Shown in pieces: positions 54,345 through 63,568 of a DNA stretch of 64,000 nt (positions within the stretch are counted from its first letter, which is position 1; the number at the start of each line of letters is the position of its first letter). The position numbers and the translations under genes are program-made. The DNA comes from JAGVSV01 sp050952845 (GTDB lineage Bacteria; Bacillota; Clostridia; Christensenellales; Aristaeellaceae): contig JBMNLP010000001.1 in assembly GCA_050952845.1 (NCBI GenBank), positions 992,001-1,056,000 of the forward strand, written 5' to 3'. The notes under the pieces are model-generated. The model was not told the DNA's origin. It saw only the letters and a list, made by a program, of their open reading frames with translations, and searched no databases.

Positions 54345-55476
54345 GCAGCGGGTATACCGGGCGCTGTTGCGCCTGTATCCAAAGCCCAGGTACCGGCAGC
54401 GATACGAAGGCCTGTTGGGCGATGTGGCAGCCATCCTCAGCTGGCACAGGGTGAAGGGCGCCGTCTTTGCCGTTTTTCGGGAAGAGGGTATCATTGAACA
54501 GGGAGTGTTTGGCTTTGCCGGGCGGGGGATGCCGGTGGCTGCCGATACATTTTTCAGGGTGGCGTCGGTGTCAAAGATGATCACAGCGCTCTGTGTCATG
54601 AAGCTTTATGAGTCAGGGCTTGCGGACATCGACCGGGATGTCTCGTCCTGGCTGCCGTTTGCCCTGCGTCACCCGCTGTACAGGGACGACCCCATCACGC
54701 TGCGCATGCTGATGAGCCACACCTCCGGCATCCGCGATGGAGCCGATTATATGGCGGGCGTGCATATGGCGCGGCCTGCGGAGGAACTGCTGACCGGGGA
54801 CAGCTTTTCAAACAGCCGGCCCGGGGACGCCTGGGCATATAGCAACTTCGGCGCCGGTCTTGTTGGCAGTGTGCTGGAAGGGATGACAGGCCTGTCCTTT
54901 GAGCAGGCGATGCAGCGGTATCTTTTCAAGCCGCTGGGCGTTACAGCCTCCTTTTATCCGCAGCGGATTGACGCGCCTCTGGCGGATGCGGTGCGGCTTC
55001 TTCCGCCGGGGCGACCCGGTTTTAACGCGGAGGAAAGGAAGCAGCGAACGCCGCTTAGCCCGGATACCCCCATGCCCGGGCGGCATTACGGCCTGGCGCA
55101 GGGCAACTGCTGCATCGATGCCCGGGGTGTGCATCGGCTGTGCCGGGCGCTGATGGCGCCCGGCTTTTTGAAGCAGGCAACGCTCGATGTCATGCGCCGG
55201 CCGCATGCGCCGTTTGGGGCGCGATCCCGGTTTATGAAGCAAGGCCTCGGCTTGTTTCTGATCGACAGCCGGGACATCGCGCCCCGCGTGCTGTTTGGGC
55301 ACCAGGGCAATGCTTATGGCGCCATGCACGGCGTGTTCTTCGACCCCGTGTCGCGGACAGGCATGCTGTTCATGTCCAGCAGCGCGTCGGAAGCCAGGAC
55401 AGAATTCCTGTCGGACGTCAACAGGGCGCTGCTCGTGCGGTATGCCGCATTCATGGAGGAACAAGGTCATGGTTGA
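54337..55476 (+). CDS. Beta-lactamase-fold serine hydrolase, second copy
   Basis: A 379-residue class C-type serine hydrolase with SXXK in VASVSKMI, YSN in WAYSNFGAGLVGSVLEGM and FGHQGNAYGAMHG near the C-terminus in place of the KTG region. It is only distantly similar to the copy at 49810. No signal peptide. The start is GTG 54337, overlapping the lgt stop by 8 bases, with GGGA 8 bases upstream; ATG 54328 is an alternative. It overlaps recX by 8 bases. Confidence 0.87.
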   Translation: MNKQRVYRALLRLYPKPRYRQRYEGLLGDVAAILSWHRVKGAVFAVFREEGIIEQGVFGFAGRGMPVAADTFFRVASVSKMITALCVMKLYESGLADIDRDVSSWLPFALRHPLYRDDPITLRMLMSHTSGIRDGADYMAGVHMARPAEELLTGDSFSNSRPGDAWAYSNFGAGLVGSVLEGMTGLSFEQAMQRYLFKPLGVTASFYPQRIDAPLADAVRLLPPGRPGFNAEERKQRTPLSPDTPMPGRHYGLAQGNCCIDARGVHRLCRALMAPGFLKQATLDVMRRPHAPFGARSRFMKQGLGLFLIDSRDIAPRVLFGHQGNAYGAMHGVFFDPVSRTGMLFMSSSASEARTEFLSDVNRALLVRYAAFMEEQGHG

Positions 55477-56086
55477 CTGTGTGCAGGAGGTTGTCAGGGG
55501 CAGGGGCTGTTACGTGGTGCGGCTGCTGAGCGGGGACACCCTCCGCGTACCGGTACCCGTGTGGCGCGCACATCCGCTGGTCCCGGGCAGCGAGGTCGAT
55601 GTCAGCCAATACCTGATTGCCACCGAGCCGACGTCGCTTCGTGCTGCCATGGAGAAGGCTGTGGCGTCGCTGGCACGGCAAGACAGAACGGCGGGCGAGG
55701 TGTCGCGCAGCCTGCGCAATAGCGGGTATTCCGAATCTGTCATCGAAATGGTTGTCGGCAGGCTGACGGCGGAAAAATACCTGGACGACGCGCGCAGCAT
55801 CGGCATCACTGTGCGACAGGGCGTACGAAAATATGGCCCCAGGCGCATCGCGCAGCGCCTGCATGCCAGGGGCATTGATGCGGACGATATTCATGACGCT
55901 GTGTCATCCCTTGATGACCGGGTATTGTTGGAAGCCGCCCTGCGCCATGCCGGACAATACCTGGGCAGACGGACTCATGAAACGGACGCGTACAGAAAAG
56001 CCCTGGCGTTTCTGATTCGTAAGGGCTACAGTCATGACATGGCGCGCGAGGCGGTGCGGCTAGCGCTGGACGCCGACTGGGAATGA
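55469..56086 (+). CDS. recX: RecX family regulatory protein
   Basis: A 205-residue RecX, which binds RecA filaments and modulates recombination. Three-helix repeats are visible (ASLARQDRTAGEVSRSL, VVGRLTAEKYLDDARSI, YGPRRIAQRLHARGID, ALAFLIRKGYSHDMAREAV). Its first 60 residues are beta-rich, as in Firmicute RecX. ATG 55469 follows GGAGGAACAAGG within the previous gene. Convergent with comFC, 4 bases between stops, no terminator seen. Confidence 0.93.
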   Translation: MVDCVQEVVRGRGCYVVRLLSGDTLRVPVPVWRAHPLVPGSEVDVSQYLIATEPTSLRAAMEKAVASLARQDRTAGEVSRSLRNSGYSESVIEMVVGRLTAEKYLDDARSIGITVRQGVRKYGPRRIAQRLHARGIDADDIHDAVSSLDDRVLLEAALRHAGQYLGRRTHETDAYRKALAFLIRKGYSHDMAREAVRLALDADWE

Positions 56087-56090
56087 ACCG

Positions 56091-56834
56091 TTAGCTTTCG
56101 TGACCGCCTGTCCGGCGCTGTGGCGCCACGGCGGCTGTCAACAGGCGGACTTCGGCGGCGCCGGCTTGTATAAGCATGGCGGCGCACTCCCTGGCGGTGC
56201 TGCCGCTTGTGCGCACATCGTCGACCAGCATCAGGCGCAGCCCGCGCACATCACAGACAACCTGATAGGCACCTTTGACATTCGCTGACCGCGCGTGTGG
56301 TGCCAGCGAGGATTGGCGGCGTGTTTTGCGCGTCTTAACCAGTGCGTGCAGTACCCTGATGTCGGTATCGGCTGCAATCAACCGGCACAGCAACTCAGCT
56401 TGGTTGACGCCCCGCTCGCGCAGGCTGCTGCGGTGCAGGGGCACGGGCACCAGCGCGTCATACGATAAGCCGGCAATTTCATGCTTCATGGCGGCAGCCA
56501 GCGGCTGGGCGGCAATGTCTGCATAGCCGAATTTGCATTGAACGACCAGGCGTTGCACAATGCCATGATAATAGAAAGGGGCATACGCCTTGGCAATGCC
56601 GTTCATGAGCCCGTCGGCGCAGTAGGCGCAGGCTTTGCCCGACCTGACAGGTGACAGGCAGTGGGGGCAGGCATATTCAGGTATAGCGTGTTCAGCAAGC
56701 GCGGCTGTGCAGCGGTCGCACAGCGCGTGGCCCTGGTCGATGGCGCGGGGTTCTCCACAGGCCAGGCACCGCACCTGAGGAAACAGCGTGCGGAGGAACC
56801 ATACCGCCATGCGGCTTACAGCTTGTTCGATCAT
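56091..56834 (-). CDS. comF: ComFC-like phosphoribosyltransferase-fold protein
   Basis: A 247-residue ComFC homologue. The N-terminus has zinc-finger pairs (CLACGEPRAI, LCDRCTAAL, CPHCLSPV, CAYCADG); the phosphoribosyltransferase domain has PVPLHRSSLRERGVNQAELL and the PRPP loop LMLVDDVRTSGSTARECA. ComFC helps DNA uptake for transformation in several bacteria. Its ATG overlaps the recD2 stop by 4 bases, so the pair is coupled. Confidence 0.93.
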   Translation of the reverse strand: MIEQAVSRMAVWFLRTLFPQVRCLACGEPRAIDQGHALCDRCTAALAEHAIPEYACPHCLSPVRSGKACAYCADGLMNGIAKAYAPFYYHGIVQRLVVQCKFGYADIAAQPLAAAMKHEIAGLSYDALVPVPLHRSSLRERGVNQAELLCRLIAADTDIRVLHALVKTRKTRRQSSLAPHARSANVKGAYQVVCDVRGLRLMLVDDVRTSGSTARECAAMLIQAGAAEVRLLTAAVAPQRRTGGHES

Positions 56835-59026
56835 ATCGGTTCTGTCAGCCTTCTGCTCAGCGAGCTATAGCGGCGGTTGATGCGGTTGTTTCTTGTCATG
56901 GCGGCAATGGCTGGCTCAAACCCCACCAACACTACGAGCTTGCGCGCCCTGGTTATCGCCGTATACAGCAGGTTGCGGTTCAGCAGCATGGGCGGCCCGC
57001 CCACCGCCGGCATGACAACGGCGTCAAACTCGCTTCCCTGGCTTTTGTGGACGGACAGGCAATAGGCAAGCTCCAGCTCCTCCAACTGTGTATATTCGTA
57101 GTCGACATGACGGTCATCATCGTACATGACGGTCAGCGAACGGTCATCATCATCAATACCGGCAATGTAGCCTACATCGCCGTTGAACACCCCTTCTCCT
57201 TCTTCGCCATTGCCTGACACCCATTTAAGCTGGTAGTTGTTTTTGATATGGATGACCTTGTCGCCCAGCCGGAACACGGTTTCGCCGTATGCCATTTCAG
57301 GCTTGCCAGGCTGGGCGGGGTTCAGCGTTTGCTGCAGCAGCTTGTTGATGGCAGCCACGCCGCAGACCCCCTTGCGGGTGGGGGACAGCACCTGGATATC
57401 TCTGCCGGCCCTGGTGTGCAGGTAGCCGGGCAGCCGCACATGGCAGAGGTCCGCGATGACGGAGGCTGCCTCATCCGGCGATGCGGTTTTTTGAAAGAAA
57501 AAGTCGCTGCCCTTGATGTTCAACAGGGGCATGTCCCCGCGGTTGATGCGGTGTGCGTTGATAACGATGTGGCTCTGTTCGTCCTGCCGGAATATTTCGG
57601 TCAGGCGCACCTGCGGGATGGCGCCGCTGTCGAGGATATCGCTCAGCACGTTGCCTGGGCCAACGGAGGGCAGTTGGTCGGCATCGCCTACCAGAATCAG
57701 CCGGGTGCCAAGCGTGACGGCCCTTAACACGCTGCGCATCAGGAAAATGTCCACCATGGACGTCTCGTCGATGATCAGCGTCGTACAGTCCAGCGGGTTG
57801 TCCTGGTTGCGCGTAAACTGACCGCTCTCGCCGCTGAACTCCAGCAGCCGGTGCAGCGTTTTGGCGTCCATACCGGTCGCTTCCTTCATCCGCTTGGCAG
57901 CCCGGCCTGTTGGCGCCGCTAAAAAGGTGTTGCTGCTGTCGCCGATGACGTGCAGGATGCAGTTGATCAGCGTGGTTTTGCCTGTGCCCGGGCCGCCCGT
58001 GATGACCAGGACGCCGGATTGCGCTGCGGTGTTGATGGCTTGCCGCTGCGTAGCGGAAAAATGGATGCCATGGCTTCTTTCGTAAGCTGCGATCTGGCTG
58101 CCTGTATAGCCCGCCAGCGTTTGCTGATAAAACTGATTTAAATTGATCAACCGTTTAGCGATTTCGACTTCGGCGAAATAGAAGTCGTGCAGGCTGATGG
58201 CGTCGCTGGCGGCATCGCCGCCTGTGTCGTCGGCCTGCAGTTCCTTGGATAGAAGGAGGGCGTTCAGCTGGATGGCGATGGTGTCCGCAGGCATTTGCAG
58301 CAGCTCTGCCGCCTGGCGGATCAGGGTATCCCTGGGCAAATAGGTATGGCCGGAGGCTGTGGCAGCTTCCATCAATGCGTATTTGATGCCGGAGCGCAGG
58401 CGGTACTCGCTGCCCCGCGGAATGCCCAGCGACAGCGCGATTTTGTCCGCTGTCCGGAAGCCTACACCCTCGATGTCGTCGATCATGCGGTAGGGGTTTT
58501 CCCGGATCAACGCCTCTGCCCGATCCTGGTATTTTTTGCTGATCTTCAATGACAGCGCAGGCGATATGCCATAGGTTTGCAAAAACAGCAGCGTTTGTCT
58601 GGCGGCATGCTGCTCCATAAAGCTCTGGGTGATCTGCTGGGCGCGGACAGGCCCGATGCCGCGCACATCAGTCAGCCGTTCGGGATGCTCGCTCATGACT
58701 GCGAGCGTTTCCTCGCCAAATTCGCTGACAATCAGCCGCGCGGTGGTGGGGCCCACCCCCTTGATCAGGCCGGATGCCAGGTAGCGCTCGATGCCGCCCA
58801 GCGTGGTGGGTGTTTCCATCCGGCAGGCGCTGGCTTTAAACTGACGGCCGTACTGGGGATGTTCGGTCCACTCGCCCTCGAACGAAGCTTTTTCGCCCGG
58901 CGTCATTTCGGGCATGGCGCCGATCACCGTAACGGCGTCGCGCTGCGACCTGATCTCTACGACAGAGTAGGCGTTCTCATCGTTGCGGAATATAATTTCT
59001 GTGATGGTGCCGTGTATCGTTTCCAT
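56831..59026 (-). CDS. recD2: RecD2 helicase
   Basis: A 731-residue superfamily 1B DNA helicase of the RecD2 class, used without RecBC. An OB-like N-terminal domain (FRNDENAYSVVEI) is followed by helix-hairpin-helix motifs (GVGPTTARLIVSEFG, GIGPVRAQQI, GVGFRTADKIA). The helicase core has Walker A TGGPGTGKTTLIN, motif II IIDETSMVD, motif III GDADQLPSVGPGNVL and the C-terminal SVHKSQGSEFD and AITRARK. The start is ATG on the minus strand at 59026. Length is normal. Confidence 0.96.
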   Translation of the reverse strand: METIHGTITEIIFRNDENAYSVVEIRSQRDAVTVIGAMPEMTPGEKASFEGEWTEHPQYGRQFKASACRMETPTTLGGIERYLASGLIKGVGPTTARLIVSEFGEETLAVMSEHPERLTDVRGIGPVRAQQITQSFMEQHAARQTLLFLQTYGISPALSLKISKKYQDRAEALIRENPYRMIDDIEGVGFRTADKIALSLGIPRGSEYRLRSGIKYALMEAATASGHTYLPRDTLIRQAAELLQMPADTIAIQLNALLLSKELQADDTGGDAASDAISLHDFYFAEVEIAKRLINLNQFYQQTLAGYTGSQIAAYERSHGIHFSATQRQAINTAAQSGVLVITGGPGTGKTTLINCILHVIGDSSNTFLAAPTGRAAKRMKEATGMDAKTLHRLLEFSGESGQFTRNQDNPLDCTTLIIDETSMVDIFLMRSVLRAVTLGTRLILVGDADQLPSVGPGNVLSDILDSGAIPQVRLTEIFRQDEQSHIVINAHRINRGDMPLLNIKGSDFFFQKTASPDEAASVIADLCHVRLPGYLHTRAGRDIQVLSPTRKGVCGVAAINKLLQQTLNPAQPGKPEMAYGETVFRLGDKVIHIKNNYQLKWVSGNGEEGEGVFNGDVGYIAGIDDDDRSLTVMYDDDRHVDYEYTQLEELELAYCLSVHKSQGSEFDAVVMPAVGGPPMLLNRNLLYTAITRARKLVVLVGFEPAIAAMTRNNRINRRYSSLSRRLTEPI

Positions 59027-59103
59027 ATGGCGTTGTTATGCTTTCTCCGGGATATGCCCCTGCGCGGTTGCATTGTTCAAGGAACGGAACTCAGGCTTCG
59101 GCA

Positions 59104-60309
59104 TCATCGCGTACCTCTTGATGCGGCTGCAGCCCGCCGGGTGCGCCTTGGTCCGGGGCTTCTGCCCGACGCGATCAATTCCCTGTATGCCTCGACGGCG
59201 TTTGCCATGATGGTTTCCCAGGGCTGGGGAATGGTCTCGCGTGCTGAGATGCCGACTTTTTGGGTCCATTCCGGGTTGCTCAGCGCCTCCTTCAGTACCT
59301 GGTACAGGTCAGCGGAGTCATCCCGGCATAAAAAGCCGTTAACGCCGTCATGGATGATTTCAGCGGCATCGCTGTCTGCCACCAGCACAGCCGGCGTGCC
59401 CATGACGGCAGCTTCGCGCACCACCATGGGTGCATTGTCATACAGCGAGGGAAACGTGAACACGCTGGCTCTGGCATAAAGGGCATCTAATTCGTCCATA
59501 TTTTTGATGTGCCCGATCAGCTTGGCGTGGTTGCTCAAGCCAAGCTGTACAATTTTCTCCTGAACGGCTGCCCTATCCGGCCCCTGGCCTGCCAGCAGCA
59601 GCATAAAAGGCGTGCCGCTGTCACGCAGCAGGACGGCTGCCTCCAGCACGCGGAGGATGTTCTTTTTCCAATTGATTTGGCCGACAAACAGCAGCAGGGG
59701 CAGGTTTCCCAGGGCATGCTGCTCCTCTACGCGGCGCACCATGTCGGCGCGGGGTTCGCGCAGGGTGACGCCGTTGGGCATCACGCGCACCGGGCCTTGG
59801 TAACCGTATTGTTTCAGCACTTCGGCTGTAGACTCGCTCACCGCCCATACTTCGTTGCAGCGGTGGTAGAAGCTGACTACTTTTCTCAAGGCGATCTTGG
59901 ACAGCGCTTTGCTTTTCGTTGCTTTGTAAAAGTCATCGTAGTATTTGGAATGAAAGGACGCAACGAGGGGAATGCGCCGCTCCCGCGCCAGACGCAGTGC
60001 TTCACAGCCGGCGCCAAAGGGACTGTGGGCATGGACGATGTTCAGCGGGATCATTCCGATGCGCTTCTTGTAGTGGCTGTCCAGCACCGCGGCACCGGTT
60101 TTGTATTGCGGCGCGGTAGGCACCTTAAATGCCGTATAATCGATGATTTCAAACGGATAACCGCCCCGGCTGCCGGTGTCATACATCGGGCAGGATACCG
60201 ATACCTCATGGCCCATGCGGGACAGCGTTTCAGCATAGGCCAGCACAACGCGGCCTACGCCGTCTACGACGGGCAGGAAGGTATCGGTGCATTGGGCGAT
60301 ACGGAGCAT
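59104..60309 (-). CDS. Glycosyltransferase family 4
   Basis: A 401-residue GT-B glycosyltransferase. The N-terminal acceptor domain has DTFLPVVDGVGRVVLAYAETL and VHAHSPFGAG; the donor domain has LLFVGQINWKKNI, LYDNAPMVVREAAVMGTPAVL with the family EX7E-like region, and DGVNGFL. Donor and acceptor are unknown; closest in style to diacylglycerol or lipid-linked glycosyltransferases of Bacillota. The last 20 residues are an Arg-rich tail. It is first in a minus-strand unit with recD2, 77 bases apart. Confidence 0.9.
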   Translation of the reverse strand: MLRIAQCTDTFLPVVDGVGRVVLAYAETLSRMGHEVSVSCPMYDTGSRGGYPFEIIDYTAFKVPTAPQYKTGAAVLDSHYKKRIGMIPLNIVHAHSPFGAGCEALRLARERRIPLVASFHSKYYDDFYKATKSKALSKIALRKVVSFYHRCNEVWAVSESTAEVLKQYGYQGPVRVMPNGVTLREPRADMVRRVEEQHALGNLPLLLFVGQINWKKNILRVLEAAVLLRDSGTPFMLLLAGQGPDRAAVQEKIVQLGLSNHAKLIGHIKNMDELDALYARASVFTFPSLYDNAPMVVREAAVMGTPAVLVADSDAAEIIHDGVNGFLCRDDSADLYQVLKEALSNPEWTQKVGISARETIPQPWETIMANAVEAYRELIASGRSPGPRRTRRAAAASRGTR

Positions 60310-60353
60310 GCGTTCACATCCTGTCCTGTTGATGATGCCTCGGGGCTGTGCCT

Positions 60354-60382
60354 ATTATAGGGGAAGCGACATCACAAGACAA
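60354..60382 (-). promoter_or_regulatory. Promoter of the glycosyltransferase-recD2-comF unit
   Basis: Minus strand: TTGTCT (60382-60377), a 17-base spacer and a perfect TATAAT (60359-60354), about 45 bases upstream of the start codon. Confidence 0.75.
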
Positions 60383-60458
60383 GCAACAGCATCCCTATGT
60401 TACCGTATGGTTGTATATGGCTACAAGAGACGAACCCAAAGGTTTTGCTCGGATCGAT

Positions 60459-60487
60459 TTGACGCTTCCGCCGGTGAGTGCTATACT
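60459..60487 (+). promoter_or_regulatory. Promoter of the sugar ABC operon
   Basis: TTGACG (60459-60464), a 17-base spacer and TATACT (60482-60487) preceded by TGC, an extended -10. The leader to the start codon is about 35 bases. No operator-like repeat was recognised. Confidence 0.85.
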
Positions 60488-60529
60488 AAAGTAGTATTCG
60501 TCGTAAATTGATAACGCGGAGGTATTTGT

Positions 60530-61810
60530 ATGAAAAAGATGGGGTCTCTGATGATTGTACTATTGTTGATGCTCGCTGTGATGCCTGTGTCTGCGCAGGA
60601 AGTTACGCTGACCATGCAGGCATCACAAGGCTGGACTGATGAAGCTGACGAGCATATCGCCGAGAAGTTCTTTGAGGAAAGCGGCGTACGCATTGAGTTT
60701 CAGATTGTGCCGGCTGATCAGCACCACGACCTGTTGAAGACCAAGCTGTCGGTCGGTGAGGCGCCTGATATCTTCTGGATTCAGGCAAGCCCGCTCAATA
60801 TATACGGCGAGCTTGACCCTGAAAACAACTGTCTGGATATCACGGGTGCAGCCTGGGAAAAGCTGATGCCCCAGGCCAGGATTGAGGCGGTCAGCTACAA
60901 TGGCAAGCTGTACGGCCAGGCCATCTGGAACAAGTCGGTATCCTTCCCGATTGCGTACAACAAAACCCTGTTCAGCGAGCTGGACTTGGAGATACCGCGT
61001 ACGTTTGAGGCCTTCAAGCAGGTTTGCCAGACGCTGCTGGACAATGGCGTCATTCCAATCTATGAGACCATTCCGGATGGATGGCATCACGGCTTGATCG
61101 TAACCCATGTGGGCGGTCGCATTGAACAGCTGATGCCCGATGTTATCGAAAAACTGAACACAAACCAGATCAAGCTGAAGGAGACGCCCTTTATTGATGC
61201 GCTCCGTCAAGCCAAGGAACTGGTTGATCTGGGGTATTACGGCGACGACTGGCTGTCAAACAGCGGCAACGATACCCAGGAAGTGCTTGTCAATCGTGAG
61301 TACGCCATGGTGGTGGGCCACGGCACCGTGCAGGGCATCAAGAAGGATTATCCCGATGCTGCTGACGAGTTCGGCCTATTCCTGATCCCGCTGCTGGATA
61401 ACCAGACTTCCCAGTCTGATCCCTACGGGCCGGCGAAGTTTATTAACAAGCATACCCAATACCCCGACCAGGCCAAGGCGTACTTTGAGTTCTGCATGCG
61501 GCCAGAGAATCTCCAGTACAAGCTGGACAATTCCGGGGACAGCTGGACGACGCTGGATGTTACGGATGAAGCCGGCGTTACACAGCGTTACTCACCGGAG
61601 GAGTTGGAGCTTATGAGCACCATTACCGATGACGACTATGGCGTGGTGTTCCAAAACCGCGTGAAGTATTTTAATGATCAATGGATGGAATACTGCAAGG
61701 ACCTGACCTCCTATTTCATGGGGGACATTGAGGCCGAACAGCTCTGCGATCTGATCGACGAGCGCCGTACCAACATGGCGGTGGCACAGGGCGATCCCAA
61801 CTGGCAATAA
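60530..61810 (+). CDS. Sugar ABC transporter substrate-binding protein
   Basis: A 426-residue family-1 solute-binding protein. The signal peptide (residues 1-22, ending MPVSAQE) lacks a lipobox cysteine. The mature part has FFEESGVRIEFQIVPADQHHD, KLSVGEAPDIFWI and NGKLYGQAIWNKSVSFPIAYNK, as in CUT1 sugar-binding proteins. It should deliver an oligosaccharide or polyol to the two permeases downstream. CGCGGAGG lies 9 bases before the ATG. Confidence 0.92.
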   Translation: MKKMGSLMIVLLLMLAVMPVSAQEVTLTMQASQGWTDEADEHIAEKFFEESGVRIEFQIVPADQHHDLLKTKLSVGEAPDIFWIQASPLNIYGELDPENNCLDITGAAWEKLMPQARIEAVSYNGKLYGQAIWNKSVSFPIAYNKTLFSELDLEIPRTFEAFKQVCQTLLDNGVIPIYETIPDGWHHGLIVTHVGGRIEQLMPDVIEKLNTNQIKLKETPFIDALRQAKELVDLGYYGDDWLSNSGNDTQEVLVNREYAMVVGHGTVQGIKKDYPDAADEFGLFLIPLLDNQTSQSDPYGPAKFINKHTQYPDQAKAYFEFCMRPENLQYKLDNSGDSWTTLDVTDEAGVTQRYSPEELELMSTITDDDYGVVFQNRVKYFNDQWMEYCKDLTSYFMGDIEAEQLCDLIDERRTNMAVAQGDPNWQ

Positions 61811-61822
61811 TTGACGCAATTC

Positions 61823-61855
61823 AACAGACGGAGCCGAACAGCGGCTCCGTCTGTT
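61823..61855 (+). promoter_or_regulatory. Perfect 14-bp intercistronic hairpin
   Basis: AACAGACGGAGCCG (61823-61836) and CGGCTCCGTCTGTT (61842-61855), loop AACAG. Only two or three T follow, so termination is at most partial. It lies 12 bases after the binding-protein stop and 16 before the first permease gene, the same arrangement as in the opp operon. Confidence 0.88.
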
Positions 61856-61871
61856 TCATAAGGAGTGTTGC

Positions 61872-62744
61872 ATGAACAGAAAAGTCTATCCATCCTGGTT
61901 TTTCGTTCCGGCGCTTTTGTTGTACTTGCTGTTGTTCATATACCCTAGCATCCTGGGTGTGGGTTATTCGTTGACCAACTGGAACAGGTATTCCAGCAAC
62001 ATGGACTATGTTGGGCTGGACAATTTCCGGAATATATTCACGTCAGGTAAGCCTTATGTGAAGTACATGACAAACACGTTGCTGTTCACAGCGGTCAGCA
62101 ACGTTGTAAAGATCATACCAGCGCTGTTTCTGGCACTGCTGTTGACTTCCGGTGTCAAGGGCAGCAACCTGTACAGAAGCATCATGTTCTTTCCGTACCT
62201 GTTGTCTACCCTGGTGGTGGCTATCATTTTCAGAGCCATGCTGGCGCCGCGCAACGGGTTTGTCAATGGGTTTTTGACGTCTGTTGGTTTGGGCAACTGG
62301 ACGCAGCGATGGCTGGCTGATAAGAACTGGGTGTGGCCTTCCATATTTTTTGTCGATGCATGGAAAGGTGTTGGCTATGTGATGACGATTTTCGTAGCTG
62401 GGCTCGAATCCATACCGAAGTATTTTTATGAAGCCGGCGATATCGACGGCACCAACTACTTCCAGCGCCTGTGGTTTATCACGTTGCCCATGCTGACGCC
62501 GTCGATCACCATCAACCTGGTGTTCGGGCTGACTTATGGGTTGAAGGTGTTTGACATCATCTATGCGCTGACAAATGGTGGTCCTGGCAGGATGACCGAG
62601 GTGCTCAACACCGCTATATTCACCGAGATCGGTGCCGGCAACCTGGCCATGGCATCAGCCCTGTCGACGCTGCAGTTTTTGCTGATGACAGTGCTGGGCT
62701 ATTTTGTTGTCAAGCTGATGCTGAAGAGAGAGGTAGAGGCATGA
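61872..62744 (+). CDS. Sugar ABC transporter permease, MalF-like
   Basis: A 290-residue permease with six predicted helices, starting with the LLFIYPSILGVGYSLTNWNRY region typical of CUT1 MalF/UgpA-type subunits. The EAA loop is EAGDIDGTNYFQRLWFITLPML. ATAAGGAG precedes the ATG. It ends with an ATGA overlap with the second permease. Confidence 0.94.
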   Translation: MNRKVYPSWFFVPALLLYLLLFIYPSILGVGYSLTNWNRYSSNMDYVGLDNFRNIFTSGKPYVKYMTNTLLFTAVSNVVKIIPALFLALLLTSGVKGSNLYRSIMFFPYLLSTLVVAIIFRAMLAPRNGFVNGFLTSVGLGNWTQRWLADKNWVWPSIFFVDAWKGVGYVMTIFVAGLESIPKYFYEAGDIDGTNYFQRLWFITLPMLTPSITINLVFGLTYGLKVFDIIYALTNGGPGRMTEVLNTAIFTEIGAGNLAMASALSTLQFLLMTVLGYFVVKLMLKREVEA

Positions 62745-63568
62745 AGCGGAAAAGATTCGTCCTGCTGGTCGCCAAGCACGTGTTTCTGCTGCTCGTCAGC
62801 ATCGTGTTTTTGCTTCCCTTTGTGATCATCTTTCTGGGAGCTTTCAAGACAGGGGCTGAGGCTAAGCTGATGCGGCTATCGCTGCCTGGTGAAGTTATTT
62901 GGTGGGACAACTTTGCGAAGGTTATTGAGCGCGGTAACCTGATCCGTTCGTTTTTCAACAGCGCGCTGTATTCTATTTGTGGCACGGGCGGCGGGGTGCT
63001 CCTCAGCGCACTGGCGGCGTTTGTGCTATCCCGGCGCAGGACGCCCCTCAACAACGCGGTATATTTTTTTATGATCATGGGCATTGTCCTGCCCGTCAAC
63101 ATGGCGGCGCTGATCCAAGCGATGAAGCAGTTTGCGCTGATGGGCACGCAGATCGGCATCATCCTGCTATATATCGCCACCACCATCCCCATGGCGCTGT
63201 TCATTATCTACGGCTTTATCGCCACCGTGCCCAGGGATTTGGATGAAGCGGCACTGATTGATGGCGCTTCGCCCATCAGAATGTTTGTGTTTATCGTACT
63301 GCCGCTGTTGAAGCCCGTGCTGGTGACGGTATCGCTGCTGGGTTTTACCGGGATATGGAACGATTTTCAGACGCCGCTGTATGTGCTCAACACCACGAAA
63401 TACTGGCCGATGACGCTGGCGATATACAACTTTTTTGGCATGTATGAAAACGACTGGAACTATATATTTGCTGACATCGTGCTTACTTGCCTGCCCGCAA
63501 TCATTGTATACCTGATCGGACAGAAGCAGATCATATCCGGCTTGATGAGCGGGGCGGTCAAGGGGTAG
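62741..63568 (+). CDS. Sugar ABC transporter permease, MalG-like
   Basis: A 275-residue permease of the MalG/UgpE type with six helices; the EAA loop is DEAALIDGASPIRMFVFIVLPLL. It pairs with the preceding subunit. No ATPase gene follows, so a shared MsmX-type ATPase encoded elsewhere probably energises the complex, as is common in Bacillota. Its 3' end overlaps the convergent helicase gene by 11 bases. Confidence 0.94.
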   Translation: MKRKRFVLLVAKHVFLLLVSIVFLLPFVIIFLGAFKTGAEAKLMRLSLPGEVIWWDNFAKVIERGNLIRSFFNSALYSICGTGGGVLLSALAAFVLSRRRTPLNNAVYFFMIMGIVLPVNMAALIQAMKQFALMGTQIGIILLYIATTIPMALFIIYGFIATVPRDLDEAALIDGASPIRMFVFIVLPLLKPVLVTVSLLGFTGIWNDFQTPLYVLNTTKYWPMTLAIYNFFGMYENDWNYIFADIVLTCLPAIIVYLIGQKQIISGLMSGAVKG

